Origin: Doris montereyensis
Lineage: Eukaryota > Mollusca > Gastropoda > Nudibranchia > Dorididae
Assembly (NCBI GenBank): GCA_037039925.1
Contig: JAXRKP010001034.1
Span: forward strand, 107,501-171,500
Direction of reading: 5' to 3'
Length of the DNA stretch: 64,000 nucleotides
A model generated the notes under the pieces. It did no database searches. It saw only the letters and a program-made list of their open reading frames with translations, and had not been told where the DNA came from. This document shows positions 45,347-61,164 of the stretch, in pieces (within the stretch, counting starts at the first letter, position 1; each line of letters opens with the position of its first letter). A program made the position numbers and the translations under genes.

Positions 45347-47868
45347 TACGGAAGTCCAATAGTCCATGGGCTTCACCTCTTCATATTGTCCCCAAATCGG
45401 ATGGAAGTCTAAGACCTTGTGGAGATTTTCGTCGACTAAATGACGCTACCGTACCCGACCGGTACCCGGTTCCACACATCCAAGATTTTTCTGCTCGTCT
45501 GAAAGGAAAAGCCATTTTCTCTAAAGTTGACCTTATTCGTGGTTACCATCAAATTCCGGTTGCCCCAGAGGATGTTCCCAAGACTGCTGTGATCACACCA
45601 TTCGGTCTGTGGGAGTTTCTTCGTATGCCTTTCGGGTTGAAAAACGCTGCACAGATTTTTCAACGTTTAATGGACTCCATTTTCCAGGACCTTGAATGTG
45701 TTTTTTGCTACTTGGATGATATCCTTGTTGCAAGTTCCTCTGAGTCTAAGCACATAGAAGACCTCAACAACGTCTTTCAACGTTTGAAAAACCACGGCCT
45801 CGTCATCCGTCTTGAAAAATGTCTGTTTGGAGTCAAGTCTCTTACTTTCCTGGGACATCAGGTATCCTCTTCCGGATCAAAACCAGTGGCCTCGAAAGTA
45901 CAGGCGGTAAAAGATTTCCCCAAACCCAAGAACACAAAATCACTACAAGAATTTCTTGGCATGCTCAATTTTTATCATCGGTTTATACCTAAAATCGCTG
46001 CTACACTCCATCCTCTATATTCCTCATTGAAGAATACAAAACCCAAACAAGCACTAACATGGACCCGAGAAATGAAACAAGCCTTCGACGACAGCAAGGC
46101 TGCATTAGCTAATGCATCGTTACTGGCTCATCCTCAACATGATTGTCCTCTCGCCCTCACTTGCGACGCTTCGGACATTGCGGTTGGAGCAGTGCTTGAA
46201 CAGTTCACCCTGGATCATTGGGAACCCCTCGCCTTCTTCAGTCGCCAGCTACGGAAGCCGGAACAAAAATACAGCACTTTTGACAGAGAGCTTCTTGGTA
46301 TACACCTAGCAATTCGACATTTCCGCTTCATTATAGAAGGAAGACAATTCGCAATTTTTACGGACCACAAACCTTTAGTCCACGCTATGTCTAAAGTCAC
46401 TGAGCCATGGTCTGCGCGACAACAAAGACAACTTTCTGCTATATCGGAAATTACCACTGATATCCGTCACATATCAGGAAAAGATAACTCTGTCGCAGAT
46501 TGCCTCTCCCGTGCAGTTGCTGACACAGTCTCAATAGGTATAGACTACTCAGCCATGGCTAAATCGCAAGAGGCAAGCTTCGAGGTACAAGCGTACAAAA
46601 CAGCCATCACTAATCTGCAGATCGCCATGGCTAAAGTAGACACAAAAGGCCCAGACCTCATCTGCGACATTTCAACTGGCCGTCCACGTCCTATCGTGCC
46701 CCTTGACTTCAGACGATCAGTGTTTGAAATGATTCACAACACTTCACACCCAGGAGTGAAAGCCACAGTCAAACTGCTAAGCGAAAAATTTGTTTGGCAT
46801 GCACTTAAGAAACAAGTTTCGGCATGGGTCAGAGAGTGTCATAATTGCCAAAGCTCAAAGATACAAAAACACACGAGGGCACCTCTAGAGACATTTTCAG
46901 TACCAGAGAAAAGGTTCTCACATATTAACATTGACTTGGTCGGACCACTACCTCAATCACGTGGATTTTCACACATCTTGACCATCATTGACAGAAATAC
47001 TCGTTGGCCAGAGGCTATCCCACTTAGAGACACTACAGCTGACGAGTGCATGCGAGCACTCATTTCGTGCTGGATTGCACGTTTCGGTGTACCGACAGAC
47101 ATGTCATCTGACCGTGGACCTCAGTTCACCTCTGCCTTGTGGAAACAAATGGCATCTCGACTTGGGGTGAATGTTCATCACACAACCGCCTACCATCCAC
47201 AGGCTAACGGGATGATTGAACGCTTTCACCGATCACTGAAAGCATCTTTGAAAGCACGCCTTACAGGTCCTGGTTGGGTGGACGAACTTCCTTGGGTCCT
47301 CCTTGGCATCAGAATCTCGCCTAAGGAGGACATTGGTTACTCTTCAGCTGAGCTCGTGTATGGTGAACCACTAACCGTTCCAGGAGAATTTGTGCCAGGC
47401 TGCTCATCACAGCGCTCGCCGGAAGAATTCTTAACTGCATTCCGTACCAACACACCTTTACATGCTCCTCGACCAACCCAACACCATAGTTCTTTGCAGA
47501 CATGTGTGCCACGTTCCCTTGCCACGGCGAAGTATGTGTATATTCGTGCAAATGCGCAACGAGGCCCACTGCAACGGCCATATACAGGCCCATATTCTGT
47601 CATCGCACCTGGAGATAAAACCTTTCTTATCGATATGGGAGGACGTACAGAGCGGATCTCAATAGACAGACTGAAAACTGCCTACGTAGATGCTACTCAA
47701 CCAATATCTGTGGCAATACCTCCACGTCGTGGCCGACCACCCACTAGTAGTAGTACTAGCAGTAATCAGCACCCGAAGTCTAGAGAACCTACGCCACCTT
47801 CAACCTCCAACAAGACGTCACGCTCCGGCCGTCACATCCAACAGCCTCGACGTTTCCAACAAAATTGA
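45238..47868 (+). CDS. pol: Pol C-terminal part: reverse transcriptase, RNase H, integrase
   Basis: About 870 codons in one open frame. Counting from the ATG at 45283: RT with motif '[13 protein letters not shown]' (about residue 83) and catalytic YLDD (143-146, DNA 45709-45720). RNase H has [13 protein letters not shown] (about 295), DREL and FTDHKPLV (about 360). Integrase has an HHCC finger ('HPGV...CHNC', about 485-525) and a DDE core: 'NIDLVGPL' (about 550), 'SSDRGPQF' (about 608), '[11 protein letters not shown]' (about 643). A basic, Ser/Thr/Pro-rich tail follows. All catalytic residues are present. It is separated from the protease by the frame break near 45238. Confidence 0.93.
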   Translation, partial: FIPTKGRPVFARARRLAPEKLFAAKKEFMEMEKMGIIRKSNSPWASPLHIVPKSDGSLRPCGDFRRLNDATVPDRYPVPHIQDFSARLKGKAIFSKVDLIRGYHQIPVAPEDVPKTAVITPFGLWEFLRMPFGLKNAAQIFQRLMDSIFQDLECVFCYLDDILVASSSESKHIEDLNNVFQRLKNHGLVIRLEKCLFGVKSLTFLGHQVSSSGSKPVASKVQAVKDFPKPKNTKSLQEFLGMLNFYHRFIPKIAATLHPLYSSLKNTKPKQALTWTREMKQAFDDSKAALANASLLAHPQHDCPLALTCDASDIAVGAVLEQFTLDHWEPLAFFSRQLRKPEQKYSTFDRELLGIHLAIRHFRFIIEGRQFAIFTDHKPLVHAMSKVTEPWSARQQRQLSAISEITTDIRHISGKDNSVADCLSRAVADTVSIGIDYSAMAKSQEASFEVQAYKTAITNLQIAMAKVDTKGPDLICDISTGRPRPIVPLDFRRSVFEMIHNTSHPGVKATVKLLSEKFVWHALKKQVSAWVRECHNCQSSKIQKHTRAPLETFSVPEKRFSHINIDLVGPLPQSRGFSHILTIIDRNTRWPEAIPLRDTTADECMRALISCWIARFGVPTDMSSDRGPQFTSALWKQMASRLGVNVHHTTAYHPQANGMIERFHRSLKASLKARLTGPGWVDELPWVLLGIRISPKEDIGYSSAELVYGEPLTVPGEFVPGCSSQRSPEEFLTAFRTNTPLHAPRPTQHHSSLQTCVPRSLATAKYVYIRANAQRGPLQRPYTGPYSVIAPGDKTFLIDMGGRTERISIDRLKTAYVDATQPISVAIPPRRGRPPTSSSTSSNQHPKSREPTPPSTSNKTSRSGRHIQQPRRFQQN

Positions 47869-47881
47869 CCTAGTCAGTCTT

Positions 47882-47893
47882 TGGGGGGGCTTG
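47882..47893 (+). promoter_or_regulatory. Putative polypurine tract
   Basis: TGGGGGGG followed by CTTG immediately before the 3' LTR. The purine run is short, so the assignment rests mainly on its position. Confidence 0.4.
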
Positions 47894-48068
47894 TGTGGTG
47901 CACACAATATCTACATACGTACATGTACGAACAATTATCAAGACTGCTAGGACTACAAGAGACCCACACAGTTCACTTTACTTTCTCTTGTTGTTTTCAT
48001 GATCAATAAAATAACATCACTCGACACACTAGAATTTACCTTTCATTGTCTTCGTGTATGTAATGTGC

Positions 48069-48072
<4 letters not shown>
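47894..48072 (+). repeat. 3' LTR
   Basis: 179 bp, apparently identical to the 5' LTR and followed directly by (TA)n. Confidence 0.95.

Positions 48073-48119
<47 letters not shown>
48073..48119. repeat. (TA)n, right part of the split microsatellite
   Basis: Continuation of 43557-43607 after the retrotransposon insertion. Confidence 0.9.
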
Positions 48120-49157
<1,038 letters not shown>

Positions 49158-49184
49158 AATGAGAGATACAGAGAGATAGACAGA

Positions 49185-49395
49185 GAGAATCTTGTTAGGC
49201 TTTTCGTATTAACACTCAGACAAGATCTTTCTCCCGCCTATCGCTGGGTACTCATTTACACCTGAGTCAAGTGAGGAAAATGGAGTGAAGTACCTGTCAG
49301 AGAAGCTTGTTAGGCTTTTCGTACTTACACTCTGACAAGATTTTCTCTGCCTGTAGCTGGGTACTCATTCACATCTGATTCAAGAGGAAAATGGA
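49185..49395 (+). mobile_element. Two tandem SINE-body fragments
   Basis: The words 'cttgttaggcttttcgta', 'acaagat', 'gctgggtactcat' and 'gaggaaaatgga' occur twice (about 49190-49292 and 49306-49408), and the family also occurs at 3868-4030. Both fragments lack a tRNA head. Confidence 0.65.
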
Positions 49396-49421
49396 GGAAG
49401 TACCTTTCCTAAGAATATGTT

Positions 49422-49585
<164 letters not shown>

Positions 49586-49599
49586 AGACACTCAGACAG

Positions 49600-52160
49600 A
49601 GAGATATACAAACCGGTTGATCAAAACACCTGGGTGTTCAAATTTAATTTTATATTTCAAACGGGAGGGGGCAGGTAAGAAGGCATGTAGTGTCTGGATA
49701 TTATCTTTATGTGGGAACTCGTCTAAGAAACCCTCACTGTTTTTTCTTAGACGATTTCCTTCAAAAGGATGATGTCTATTAATGTATATTCCTTCATTAT
49801 GATTAAGGAGGAATCCTCTTGTGGTTCATGATATTTTTAGTAGTTTCTATTCCCGGTAGAGTTTAATTCAAAATTGAAACAATAAAGAGGTTCCGCGTTA
49901 TTGGGGTTTTTCTCTTTTTTTTAAAGGGCGGGGATGAATGTCTTTGATATCCGCGGACCTCAAATTTTACAGGTGATTCAGAATAAGCTCCTTGCTGTAT
50001 GAAGATGCGTCCCCTTTTTATTTTTGGTAAGTGGTTAAATTTTATTGGTCCAATCTTGCTCTTGGAAGTCACCCTCAACCTTTGGTGCATTGGCTGCCTT
50101 CTTCTATATTTTAGTGGTTTACCAATTAATTGGTTGAAGTGAAACGCATATCAAAAACGCTGTAATGACATGCGTTAATCTATTCTCGTAGTTTCTAGGC
50201 CTCTAGATAACAATTAGACTAAGATAATTTTATGATATTCTAGATCTAGTCTATATTCTAGACAGACTATTTTATGATGCATCTTAGGATCTTTTTCATT
50301 GTTATGTTATGATTTCTTCTTCAAAGATTCTCATGCTTGCAAAATGAAATGCTTTCGCTTTAAACATGGATTTAGTATTTCATGAAGTGAATTTAGATGC
50401 CTAATTACAATTCTGAAAATGAATTATGAATACAACTACATGCAATCGTACGGTACCCAATGTTTAACTTTGTGATAGTAGTTGATTGCGCTTTCAAAAA
50501 GATATGGTGGATAGCAAAAAAAGCCTTTTAATGTATCTTTTTTCCTCTTCGTTTGAGTCTGATTGACGTAGCCGTAAGGTCGTAACATTGTTTTGATTTG
50601 GTGTCATTCGTGTCTATGTGTTTCAGGCTTTGACTTTTGACGGGACAAGAAAATATTGAGGTTGGTGCATGGAAAAAACATAAAGGTACCCTTTTGGTAT
50701 ATTGAGTCAATTTGTTCTATTTAGGGCGTGAAATAATGACGTAAATATTTGATAAAGAAGAAAACAATATTTATTTTCTTTTTGATATTCAAACATATTA
50801 TATCATCAAAAAAACATGTTTTTGCATTTTCCAGATAATTCTGTTCATTTGTAACATTTGTATTCATTAGATTATAATCTCGCTGGAAACGATAATGAAA
50901 ACTACACATATATCGTTGACGTCATGTACGGTTTTCTTCTTAGAGGTGTCCGTTTCTTTCCTGTATTGTATTTTACCGACTGAGTCATCCTTTCTAACTT
51001 GTCTTGTGGATTTAGTGAAAGTGGTTGTATGAGTTATAGGCTCAAAATCAATTCAGAAATAAATTCAACACCTTGTTCTTCTTTCTTTGGATTTTCTCAT
51101 CAAGAAAAAGGAAGACTGGATTGATCGCTATTGGCTCTTATACCCTTACACTCATCATAGTGAATGGTAAGAATTTTAGATTCTTCTTCTAATCTGCTTT
51201 TCTAGTTCTACGATGAGTAGTTCGATCTAGGTCTAGATATCTAGATCTAGAGCTAGAAATCTAGATCTACATGTTCTAGATCTAGATTATATACGTGTGT
51301 AGTATATTCTAGCTTATCTGTTTTTCATTGACATCTAGATCTAGAATCTAGGTTATTGATAGAATAAAAAATGCCTAGATCTGGAATCTAGGTCCCCCTT
51401 ACCTAAAATAAAGGAGATCTAGATTCTAGATCTAGAATCTAGTAAAGTCTAGGATCTGGATCTATTCTAAAAAGAATTCTATCTTTTTATAAAGATTTCT
51501 TTCTAGATTTAGATTCTAGATCTGTATACACAGCAAAGATTTATCAGATCAACCATTCACATGATTCAGTTCAGATCCATCATAATAACCTAATTCAGAT
51601 GATGGACTTGAAGTTGAAGATCTCGGTACAATCATTCAATTCTTGTATAGAGATTACATTAATAGATACATATTATATATGATATATCGCAGGCTTGAAA
51701 TGACAGGGTCTCAAGTCCGTTTAAGTTAGTTTTGATAAAAATCGCTGAAAGATTTCACAGAACTTGCCTTTGCACATGACATACTATCATTATACAGACT
51801 TGTACGTTCATCACAATCTTAAGCCTAAATAGGGGTCAATGACTCTTGATTCGTTGTTTGAAGGAGAACCCACACAATGTAGGTCACTGGTGTGTTTAGT
51901 TGATTTTTGGGAAAATTCCAAGATGGCGATACGGCTGTTGTTATTCCCAACCCTGCTGTGAATACTTCTTTTTCTCATTCCGAACTGGTTGTTGGGAATA
52001 CTACCAGATCCACTTTTTCTCATTCCAGCCGGGTGTTGTGAATGCAACTTTTGTCATATTCCCAACAGTCAATATTATGATAGATATTTGTAAAGTTTTT
52101 GCAAGGCAGCCATCATGGACAATTGCGGCTTTCATTCAACAGTTTTCTGTTATTTTGTGT
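49600..52160. other. No gene seen
   Basis: AT-rich sequence with short overlapping ORFs. At 51880-52080 the word 'attcccaac' with neighbouring 'ttctcattcc' recurs several times, which may be an old short repeat. A TCTAGA-rich block at 51190-51530 is listed separately. Confidence 0.4.
51190..51530. repeat. Dense TCTAGATCTAGA-type motif cluster
   Basis: More than a dozen CTAGAT/ATCTAG words in both orientations, spaced by a few to 40 bases. Related clusters occur at 43850-43990, 48140-48215, 50185-50280 and 53705-54240. Confidence 0.75.
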
Positions 52161-52162
52161 TA

Positions 52163-53545
52163 GAATGAAGTCCCCAGCACTCGCACACTAACGGTCGGAA
52201 GGGGCATGTCACTCTTGTAACTTAAACTCTTTGTGCTTGATCCTGAATTTGATGCTACCATGTTTAAGAGTTATCTTTTCCTGAGCGAGAGGTGGCGTGT
52301 CGAGCCCATTGTGTGATTGACTTTCGCACACGACCCTTTTTCGCACGACCATTATGGTTCCCCCATCTCGCACACCAAACTTGATAGTTGCCTGAAGTCG
52401 CACAGCCTGTGCTCCGGCACTCGCACAGTCTCAAAGTGCATTGTAAATGACCCCGATTTATGATCAAATCCAAAGTTTTGATACAATTTAGCTCAGTTAA
52501 AAGCTTTGAGAGTTGTTTCATTGCTAACAATGGCTAACTCACCCCAAAACAGTTCCATAACCCTCTCACAATTAATTTACTCACAATTAATTTACTCATG
52601 TCAGTTGTTTTTTTGTCACACAGCTAGCGCCAGCAGTTACCCACTCACTCTCTGACACCTTAATTAAAACACATGATGTTGCACAGACAGCAGTCACACA
52701 CTGTAGTGTAAAACCGAAGAGTCATGATTTTATTTATGATAATACTTTACAACTTTCACAAACATGTTATTTTCTCAATCTCATTCATGCTCATCCCTTG
52801 CAAACTTGCATCCTTCAGACAACCTATGTGAAACCACCTCCCACAATCGCAGCCAATCCATTCACAAAATTCACTGTCTTTCTCACCAACTCAGAATATT
52901 TTATATTCTTTAGGCAAAATTTTATAGTTGAAGTTATTTCTGAAAGTGAAAGATTTGTTAATCAGTTTTGTTACTCAAAAATTAAAATATGAACTCTCTT
53001 TCTCTCTCTCCAGCAAAATGTAGTTTAAAAGCCCCACAAAAAATAGCCGTAGTCAGCATCGTATTATGCTCTACTACTCAATTTACTCAAATATGAGTGA
53101 GAGTTGGGCGCTGTGCGACTAGTGGCACTCCTATAGAAAACTGATCCCCTTTCGCACAGTCCCATAAACAGCATAATAGCTACGAACACGCGGCATTCCA
53201 AGGCATAGTTAAATATAGAAGGGATTTTCCAGTCATTCTCAACAACAAAAACTAAATATAGAATTATTCCCATAATTCCATTATAAGTAAAGTTACAGGG
53301 CCCACTAGCGAGAAATAAAAATGGCGGATGTTCTTACTTACTTCTCGATTCGCGAAGATTTTCTTGTAAAAAATATAGCAGATAAGGACGTGTCGTCTCA
53401 AAAATAGGTAGGAAGCGAAGGGAAAGGATAACTGTGTATGTGCGATACGTGGTGGCGGGGAAAACAGCGTAATTTCGGTAACAATTGACGCGAAAGCACG
53501 AAGTGTGCGAGAGATGGGCGTGTGCGAGTACTGGCGACTTGACTC
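52163..53545 (-). mobile_element. 1.4-kb TIR element, copy C (inverted)
   Basis: Inverted relative to copies A and B. On the plus strand it starts GAATGAAGTCCCC after TA (52161-52162) and ends GGCGACTTGACTC before TA (53546-53547). Similarity to A and B extends over the full length, with a deletion near 52710 relative to them. Confidence 0.87.
53321..53407 (+). CDS. 28-codon ORF in TIR copy C
   Basis: Identical in its 28 codons to the ORF in copy B, with the same AAAAATGGCGG start and the following GTAGGAAG donor-like site. Function unknown. Confidence 0.25.
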   Translation: MADVLTYFSIREDFLVKNIADKDVSSQK

Positions 53546-53547
53546 TA

Positions 53548-55738
53548 GTAAGAGTAAGGCCCATTGCATAATTTCGTCAATCTCCTAATGCTAAATTTTA
53601 ATACCCTTTTTTTTATTATCGAAGCCAAGTCATTTTACATTTCCTTTTGCGTTATTTACAATTTATGTTATAACCCTATTTGTGAGTCATTGTGAATTAA
53701 TAGTCTAATCTAGATCTAGAGCTAGATTTTAAGATCGATCTGCTTGAGTGAAGTGTCCTAGTATCTAGATCTAGACTTTTTTTATGTCGGCTTGACTGCC
53801 CTAGGCCATAACTTTGGGCTTCAAGAATTAAGATCTAGATTCTAGTTGGATAGAGAGATCTTGAAAATAAGCGTACGCATGGTTGATCTAGATCTACATT
53901 GTTCTAGATCTAGTCTATATTCTAGACAGACTATTTTATGATAGATCTGAATTCAATCTAGTAAGATTTAGATACATCTTAGTCTAGTTGTTATCTAGAG
54001 GCCTAGAAACTACGAGAATAAATTTAGATTTCTAGGTCTAGAATTTGTTGAACCCATTTTCTTCAATAATTTTAGTAGAGCTAGAGTTAGATTTCTAGAT
54101 CTGCTTCAGTTGGTAGCATAGTTAATAGAATCAGAATTGTTTGAGAATCTTGCTATAACACTGAATCTTCAAAACAACTAGCTCTAGATTTAGGTTAAAG
54201 GTAAGCTATCTCCAGAATCTAGATCTAGATCTAAACAATTTTAACAGATAGGGGCTGACCTGTCAAAAGTTAAGGTTACTGATCGCGATTTGCCAGCAGA
54301 TATGATTGATCTAATTTCTAAGAACAAATTCAGGTGGAAATGGCTGTCAACTAAAGATTGTAATCAAATGAATTCCTTTCTAGTTATATCAGGAAGGTTG
54401 AAAAAGATGGCATTGCATGATGCTGTTATTATAAGTGTGTCATGAACTGTGACAAAAGAATCATTACAAAGGTTGTATTGTGACTTCTATGTCGTCACAC
54501 AGCAGTGTTGACTGAAATATTATCCTCAAAAATTACTAAACGCATACTCAACCTTCCTCCACCCACCACCCACAAGAATTGTTTAACTTACTCGTTCCAC
54601 CAAGTGGTCCTTGTTTTCAATTTGGAGTTTAGGAATTATTACACAAAATTTTCTCTCAGTGCTTGTTGTAGACCTAATCCTCTCATCAAACACGGTGCAT
54701 ACACTCCGAATATCTCACATCTTTCACTTCGTTTTTTAATTGTGCTATTTGGCAAGTAAAGTCAGTTTATTTGAACTTTTTATTATTTCAGTAATAGCGA
54801 TCTAAGAACCTGTCCCTTGGTAGATTGAAAAATTGGGATGGTAGACAGACAGGGGTACTTTAGCAAACTTCAATTATTTGCTCCAATCAAATGCTGATGA
54901 CCAAAGAAAGGCTATGACCATGCTTAAAACTACTTCTTACCCAACCTGTCAATCATGCCATAAATGTCTATCAAGGGACAGGTCAGCCTTGCAGGGGACT
55001 GAACTTTATGTAGCCAATGGCCGTCCATTTATGCATCTCAAGTACGTAAAAATAAATTAAATGAAAGTTTCTTCACTTATCTACACCACATTGGTTGGGA
55101 ACGCATCTTTGATTTGATGATTGACAGCAATTAACCTCAATTGTATATATGCAGCGTACATTACATCATGGAATTATGAATTTATACCAGTGTCTCGCTG
55201 TCTGGCAGGAAGAGTAAGAATGACCTACGTTAGACACTGACCATTATTTGCTAGGCCCAAGTGATTTAAATTGGCCCCTACCGTTTGGCAGGGAGAAACA
55301 GTTTGTTATCAACACATATTTATTACAGCTGGGAAACATAGCTTGACCATTTACACATGACATGTCTTTTAATTGAAATGCCTTCATATTTGAAATTTAT
55401 GGGAAAAGACACATCTATCTAGACAACTCTGAAAAGTCAGGTGTCTGTTACAAATGGGGCTGTTTACCAGTCCGGATGGGTTTTCAATGGGCTAATTTAT
55501 AAGAAAAACTTTCTTTTTTCCTGAAATATCGGGGTGATAGGTTGACTGGGGTGTTGGATGACTGGGTTCTTAGACCGTTACTACTGTATTTACCAGGATA
55601 CATGACATGAAGTTTTTTTTTATTCAAAGGTAGTTCTTGTGTAGAATTTGAAAAGAATATAAATTAAATAAATTATAATCTGATCTTTAGATCTGGGAGA
55701 AATTCCAGTGGTACTGCAGATCAGCCCTCCACGAGTCT
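53548..55738. other. No gene seen; TCTAGA-rich left part
   Basis: 53705-54240 is rich in AGATCTAG words. ORFs at 54505-54759 and 54878-55060 are short. The second (with 'CQSCHKCLSRDRSALQGTEL') has a Cys pattern, but no family can be assigned. Confidence 0.4.
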
Positions 55739-55942
55739 CCTGCTGCCTTGCAGGCAGGTCTTGGCTGACCAAAGGCTAAGGGAGTTAACCCTGAAAGAAA
55801 ACAACCTGCTGCCTTGCAAGCCCGTCTTGACTGACCAAAGGCTAAGGCAGTTAACCCTGACAGAAAATAACAACCTGCTGCCTTGCAGGCTGGTCTTGAA
55901 TGACTAAAGGCTAAGGGAGTTAACTCTGACAGAAAATAACAA
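55739..55942 (+). repeat. Three 66-69-bp monomers at the 5' end of LINE copy 5
   Basis: Units start at 55739, 55805 and 55874, each beginning CCTGCTGCCTTGCA, with 'aaaggctaagg' and 'agttaaccctga' inside. They are followed by a GC-rich hairpin ('aaggcccgggtagcgggcct') and then by the LINE coding region. Confidence 0.85.
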
Positions 55943-56040
55943 GGCCCGGGTAGCGGGCCTCAAGGTGGCAGCCCCACCATCTACCTAGGGTACAGTGAGC
56001 TGATCCCCTGCTTATCCAAAACAACCTGATTCAAAGTAAT

Positions 56041-59034
56041 ATATACAATGATATACCCGGAAGTTTCAAGACGACGCTGAAAAGAACACGGACTGTGATT
56101 TTTGGAACATGGAATGTTAGGGCAATTAATGGAAAGGAGTTAGAATTAGCTGAGGAAATGAAAAAATTCAAAGTAGACATTTTGGCTATTACAGAAATAA
56201 ACAAAAAAAGGACAAGGAATAGAAAATGTAGGACCAAATCATACTTTAATCTTCTCAGGAGTAGATGTCAAAGATAGAGCTAGAGCAGGAGTAGGCCTCC
56301 TAATGTATAAAAGGCAAGAAATGCTACTAGAAAGTTGGAAATTTGTAAGCCCATGGCTATTAGAGGTAAATATTAAACCAAAAGGAAGAGAAATTAAATT
56401 ATTAATAGCTTATGGACCAAACGAAGGTGCCACCAAAGAAGAAAATTATATCTTGAAAATGATTTACAAATAGCTGCAGAGAATCTCAAACGCAAACAGG
56501 AATTAATGGTTTTAGGAGATTTAAACGCTAGAGTAGACAACAATGTAGAAACATCAGGAGGAGTAATAGGTAAAGTAGGAGAGACAACAACTTCTCCAAA
56601 TGGAGAGAGACTAATAGATTTTTGCCTAAAGAATAACATGAAAATAGCTAACACATTTTTCCTCATAAAAGTATCCACAAATATACAAGAGTAAATGAAG
56701 ACAGATGTGAAAAGTCAATGATAGACTACATAATAGTTAGCAGCTCCTTTTTACAGTACAATGGATGCTAGAGTAAGCAGAGGAGCTGAAATATTTAGGG
56801 ATCACCACCTAGTGATAGCCAAAATGAGATTATTAACTGACAAAAACAAACAGAAAAGGACAGAGAAGAAAGCTACTAAACTCAAAATAGAATAATTAAA
56901 TTAAACCAATAGTAAAACAGAATATACCAATCCAGGATAATTAAAAAAATATCTATCAGTGAAAAGCAGATGGATCTGAAGGAAAGCACAATAGAAGAAA
57001 AGTGGCAAATATATAAAGAAACACTCATCAGTTGTACTGAAGAGGTCTGTGGTAGGAAACAAATTAAAGGAGATAGGAAAAGGACAGCATGGTGGAATGA
57101 AAATGTCAAGACTAAGATCAAAGAAAAGAAAGATGCCTGGAAGAAATACTTGCAAACAAAGAGACCAAAGGATAGGATAGATTACGTGAGTAAGAGAACT
57201 ATTGCCAAAGAGGAAGTTAGGAAAGCAAAAGAGGATCAGTGGGAAGAGGTTGGATGAAGACTTCAAGAAAGCTATCAAGGAAATGAAAAGCTGTTCTGGG
57301 GAGCAATGAAGAGCATGAGAAAGACCAAAGCATTCCCAATACGACAAATTAAGGACGTCAAAGGAAAAGTAATGAAAGGAGACAGCGAAATCATGGAAAC
57401 GCGGAGGAAGTATTTTTAACAATTACATAATCCCTCCAAAACATATGAAACAAGGAGTACAGATCAATTATTGAGAGTAACAAGTAATCGAGATGAGACA
57501 GCTGAAGATGTAGATATCTCAATGGAAGAACTTCAAACAGCTTTAAGAAAAGTGAAATTAGGAGAATCCCCAGGAGCAGATCAAGTTTATCCAGAAATGA
57601 TTACAAACCAAGGGAGAGAGGCAGACAAACTACTACATGCAATATGTCAACAAGCATGGAAGTCCAAACAGGTGCCAGACGACTGGAAAAAGGGAACGGT
57701 AGTACCAATACATAAGAAAGCATAAACTATGGAATGCTCAAACTATAGAGGGATATCACTACTTAGCGTACCAGGAAAAGTGTATGCCAGGATTCTGGAA
57801 ATGAGACTAAGGAAAAGAGTAGAGGATCAGATTGAAGAGCATCAGAGTGGATTTAGACCAGGTAGAAGTGTACAAGATCACATGTTTACAATTAGACAAA
57901 TAATAGAAAAATTCCTTGAGAGAAACATTGACTTGCACCTGTGTTTTATTGACTTAGAAAAGGCATTTGACACTCTGAGGAGGGACGAACTATGGCATAC
58001 TTTAAAGAACACAACGTAGAGCAAAATTTAATAGAAGTCATTAAAAGTTTTTACAATAAACCAACATGTGCAGTGAGAGTAGCTGGAAGTGTATCTAAAT
58101 ACTTTGGTGTAGAGATATAGGAGTAAGATATGGTTGTATCTAAGTCCTCTTTTGTTTATCACATTTATGGATTCAGTCGCAAAGGCATCCTCAAACATGA
58201 AGAAAATGAATGTAGGTATGTGGAAGCTCAAACCAGTAAATGTATCAATGCTTTCATTTGCTGATGATTTAATTCTGTTTGGAAAATCAGAAAGGGACCT
58301 CCAGTCAAATATCAACATAATGAATGCTGAATGTAGGTATGTGGAATGAATAAAAGAGGAATGAGAGTAAATTCAAAGAAAACCAAAACAATGCTAGTAA
58401 CTAGGAAGTTAAAACACAAAATCTTAAATTAGGCAGGGAGAATATAGAACAAGTTCAAAGCTACAATTACTTAGGAGTAATGATTAACTCAGAGGGAAAA
58501 CTAAGAGAAGAAATCAGACAGAGAATCCAAAAGGCAAATGCAATATATAACCATCTAGGAAAGGCATTTGTAGGTAAACAAGAATTGTCAACAAAAACCA
58601 AAATGGCAGTATACAACACAGTTTATTGTCCTACTCTCCTCTATGGCAGTGAAACCTGGACCTTAAACAGTAGGGAATACAGTAGAGTGCAAGCTGCCGA
58701 AATGAAATATCTAAGAAGAGAAGTAGGGAAAACTTAAAGAGACAAAATGAGAAACACAACAATAAGAGATCAAACCAAAGCAGGTAGCATAAAAACTAAA
58801 ATAGAAATGAATCAACTGAGATGGTTTGGGCATGTTAACAGAATGCATGACAATAGAATAGCTAAATCAGTAGACAGTGCTAAAACTCAAGGTAAAAGAC
58901 CAAAAGGCAGACCTCGGAGAAAGTGGGACGAAGATATAAAAGAGGCATTAACGAAAAGAAATTTAACTTTCATGGAAGGAAACAGAAAATGTCAGGACAG
59001 GGCAGCCTGGAGAAAGATCATTTTGGGCATCTAA
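56041..59034 (+). pseudogene. Degenerate LINE ORF2: endonuclease and reverse transcriptase
   Basis: Endonuclease: 'FGTWNVRAINGKELELAEEM' (from 56101), 'LMVLGDLNARVDNN' (56506 on) and 'SRGAEIFRDHHLVIAKMRLL' (near 56770). Linker: 'PGADQVYPEMI' (about 57570). RT: 'NYRGISLLSVPGKVYARILE' and 'HQSGFRPGRSVQDH' (57729-57890), 'CFIDLEKAFDTL' (about 57945), FADDLILFGKSERD (about 58257). C-terminus: 'LLYGSETW' (58640), 'LRWFGHVNRM' and 'GRPRRKW'. At least six frame changes or stops separate these blocks (for example near 56460, 56695, 57255, 57418, 57725 and 58735), so this copy cannot make the protein. Confidence 0.88.
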
Positions 59035-59159
59035 AACCCATACACCGGAAGGTAGAATGGGAGCTGATAAAGAAAGAAAGAGAAAGAACTGCAGATCAGA
59101 ATAACATGAATCATCATTATACAAATAAATTACAAACAAGCAAAAAGGTGACCTGATTT

Positions 59160-60763
<1,604 letters not shown>

Positions 60764-61164
60764 TGAGTAACTTATATTTTTCTGTGCTTTTTCATAGCTT
60801 TAACAACATTCTCATGCTTAACCACAATTCCTTGAATGCTGTAGATTGCTTTCATGTCTGTATATGACTCAGCCTTGCATAATTTTATAAGATACTTGAG
60901 AAGTGAAAATGAAAACTCATCTAAATGGTAAATATTTGTTTTTAATTTTTAATTTTTACCTGCATGTTTGTGTTCAATGGTTGTACGAGTACATTAAACC
61001 AATAGCAGCTTCAATAAAGGCTGCAGCTATAATCTCAATGAAATATTTGCTTCTTATGGACTTCATCATTTAAAAATTTGCTATAACAATCCTGAGGTGG
61101 TTACTGTTATCTTTTTCTTCCCTTTTCTTTTCTTTTATTACAACCCATAAATACATTTTTAAAA

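Larger units (their letters stand above)
43608..48072 (+). mobile_element. Complete Ty3/gypsy-type LTR retrotransposon (4465 bp)
   Basis: Two 179-bp LTRs enclose gag, protease, RT, RNase H and integrase, in the order typical of Ty3/gypsy. There is no envelope-like ORF. The LTRs appear identical, implying recent insertion. The element sits in a (TA)n tract, with TATA on both sides consistent with a short target-site duplication, although the repeat context prevents proof. The coding region has a natural gag/pol frame switch and one additional break inside pol, so this copy may not be autonomous as written. Confidence 0.95.
55739..59115 (+). mobile_element. LINE copy 5, longest copy in the window
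   Basis: 5' monomers, an endonuclease-RT coding region and a 3' end near 59115 ('gagctgataaagaaagaaag'). Four other copies in the window align to it. It is the only one with the start of the endonuclease. The clade is probably RTE-like or Jockey-like, judged from an APE-type endonuclease and the 'LRWFGHVNRM...GRPRRKW' C-terminal block, but this needs a tree. Confidence 0.88.
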
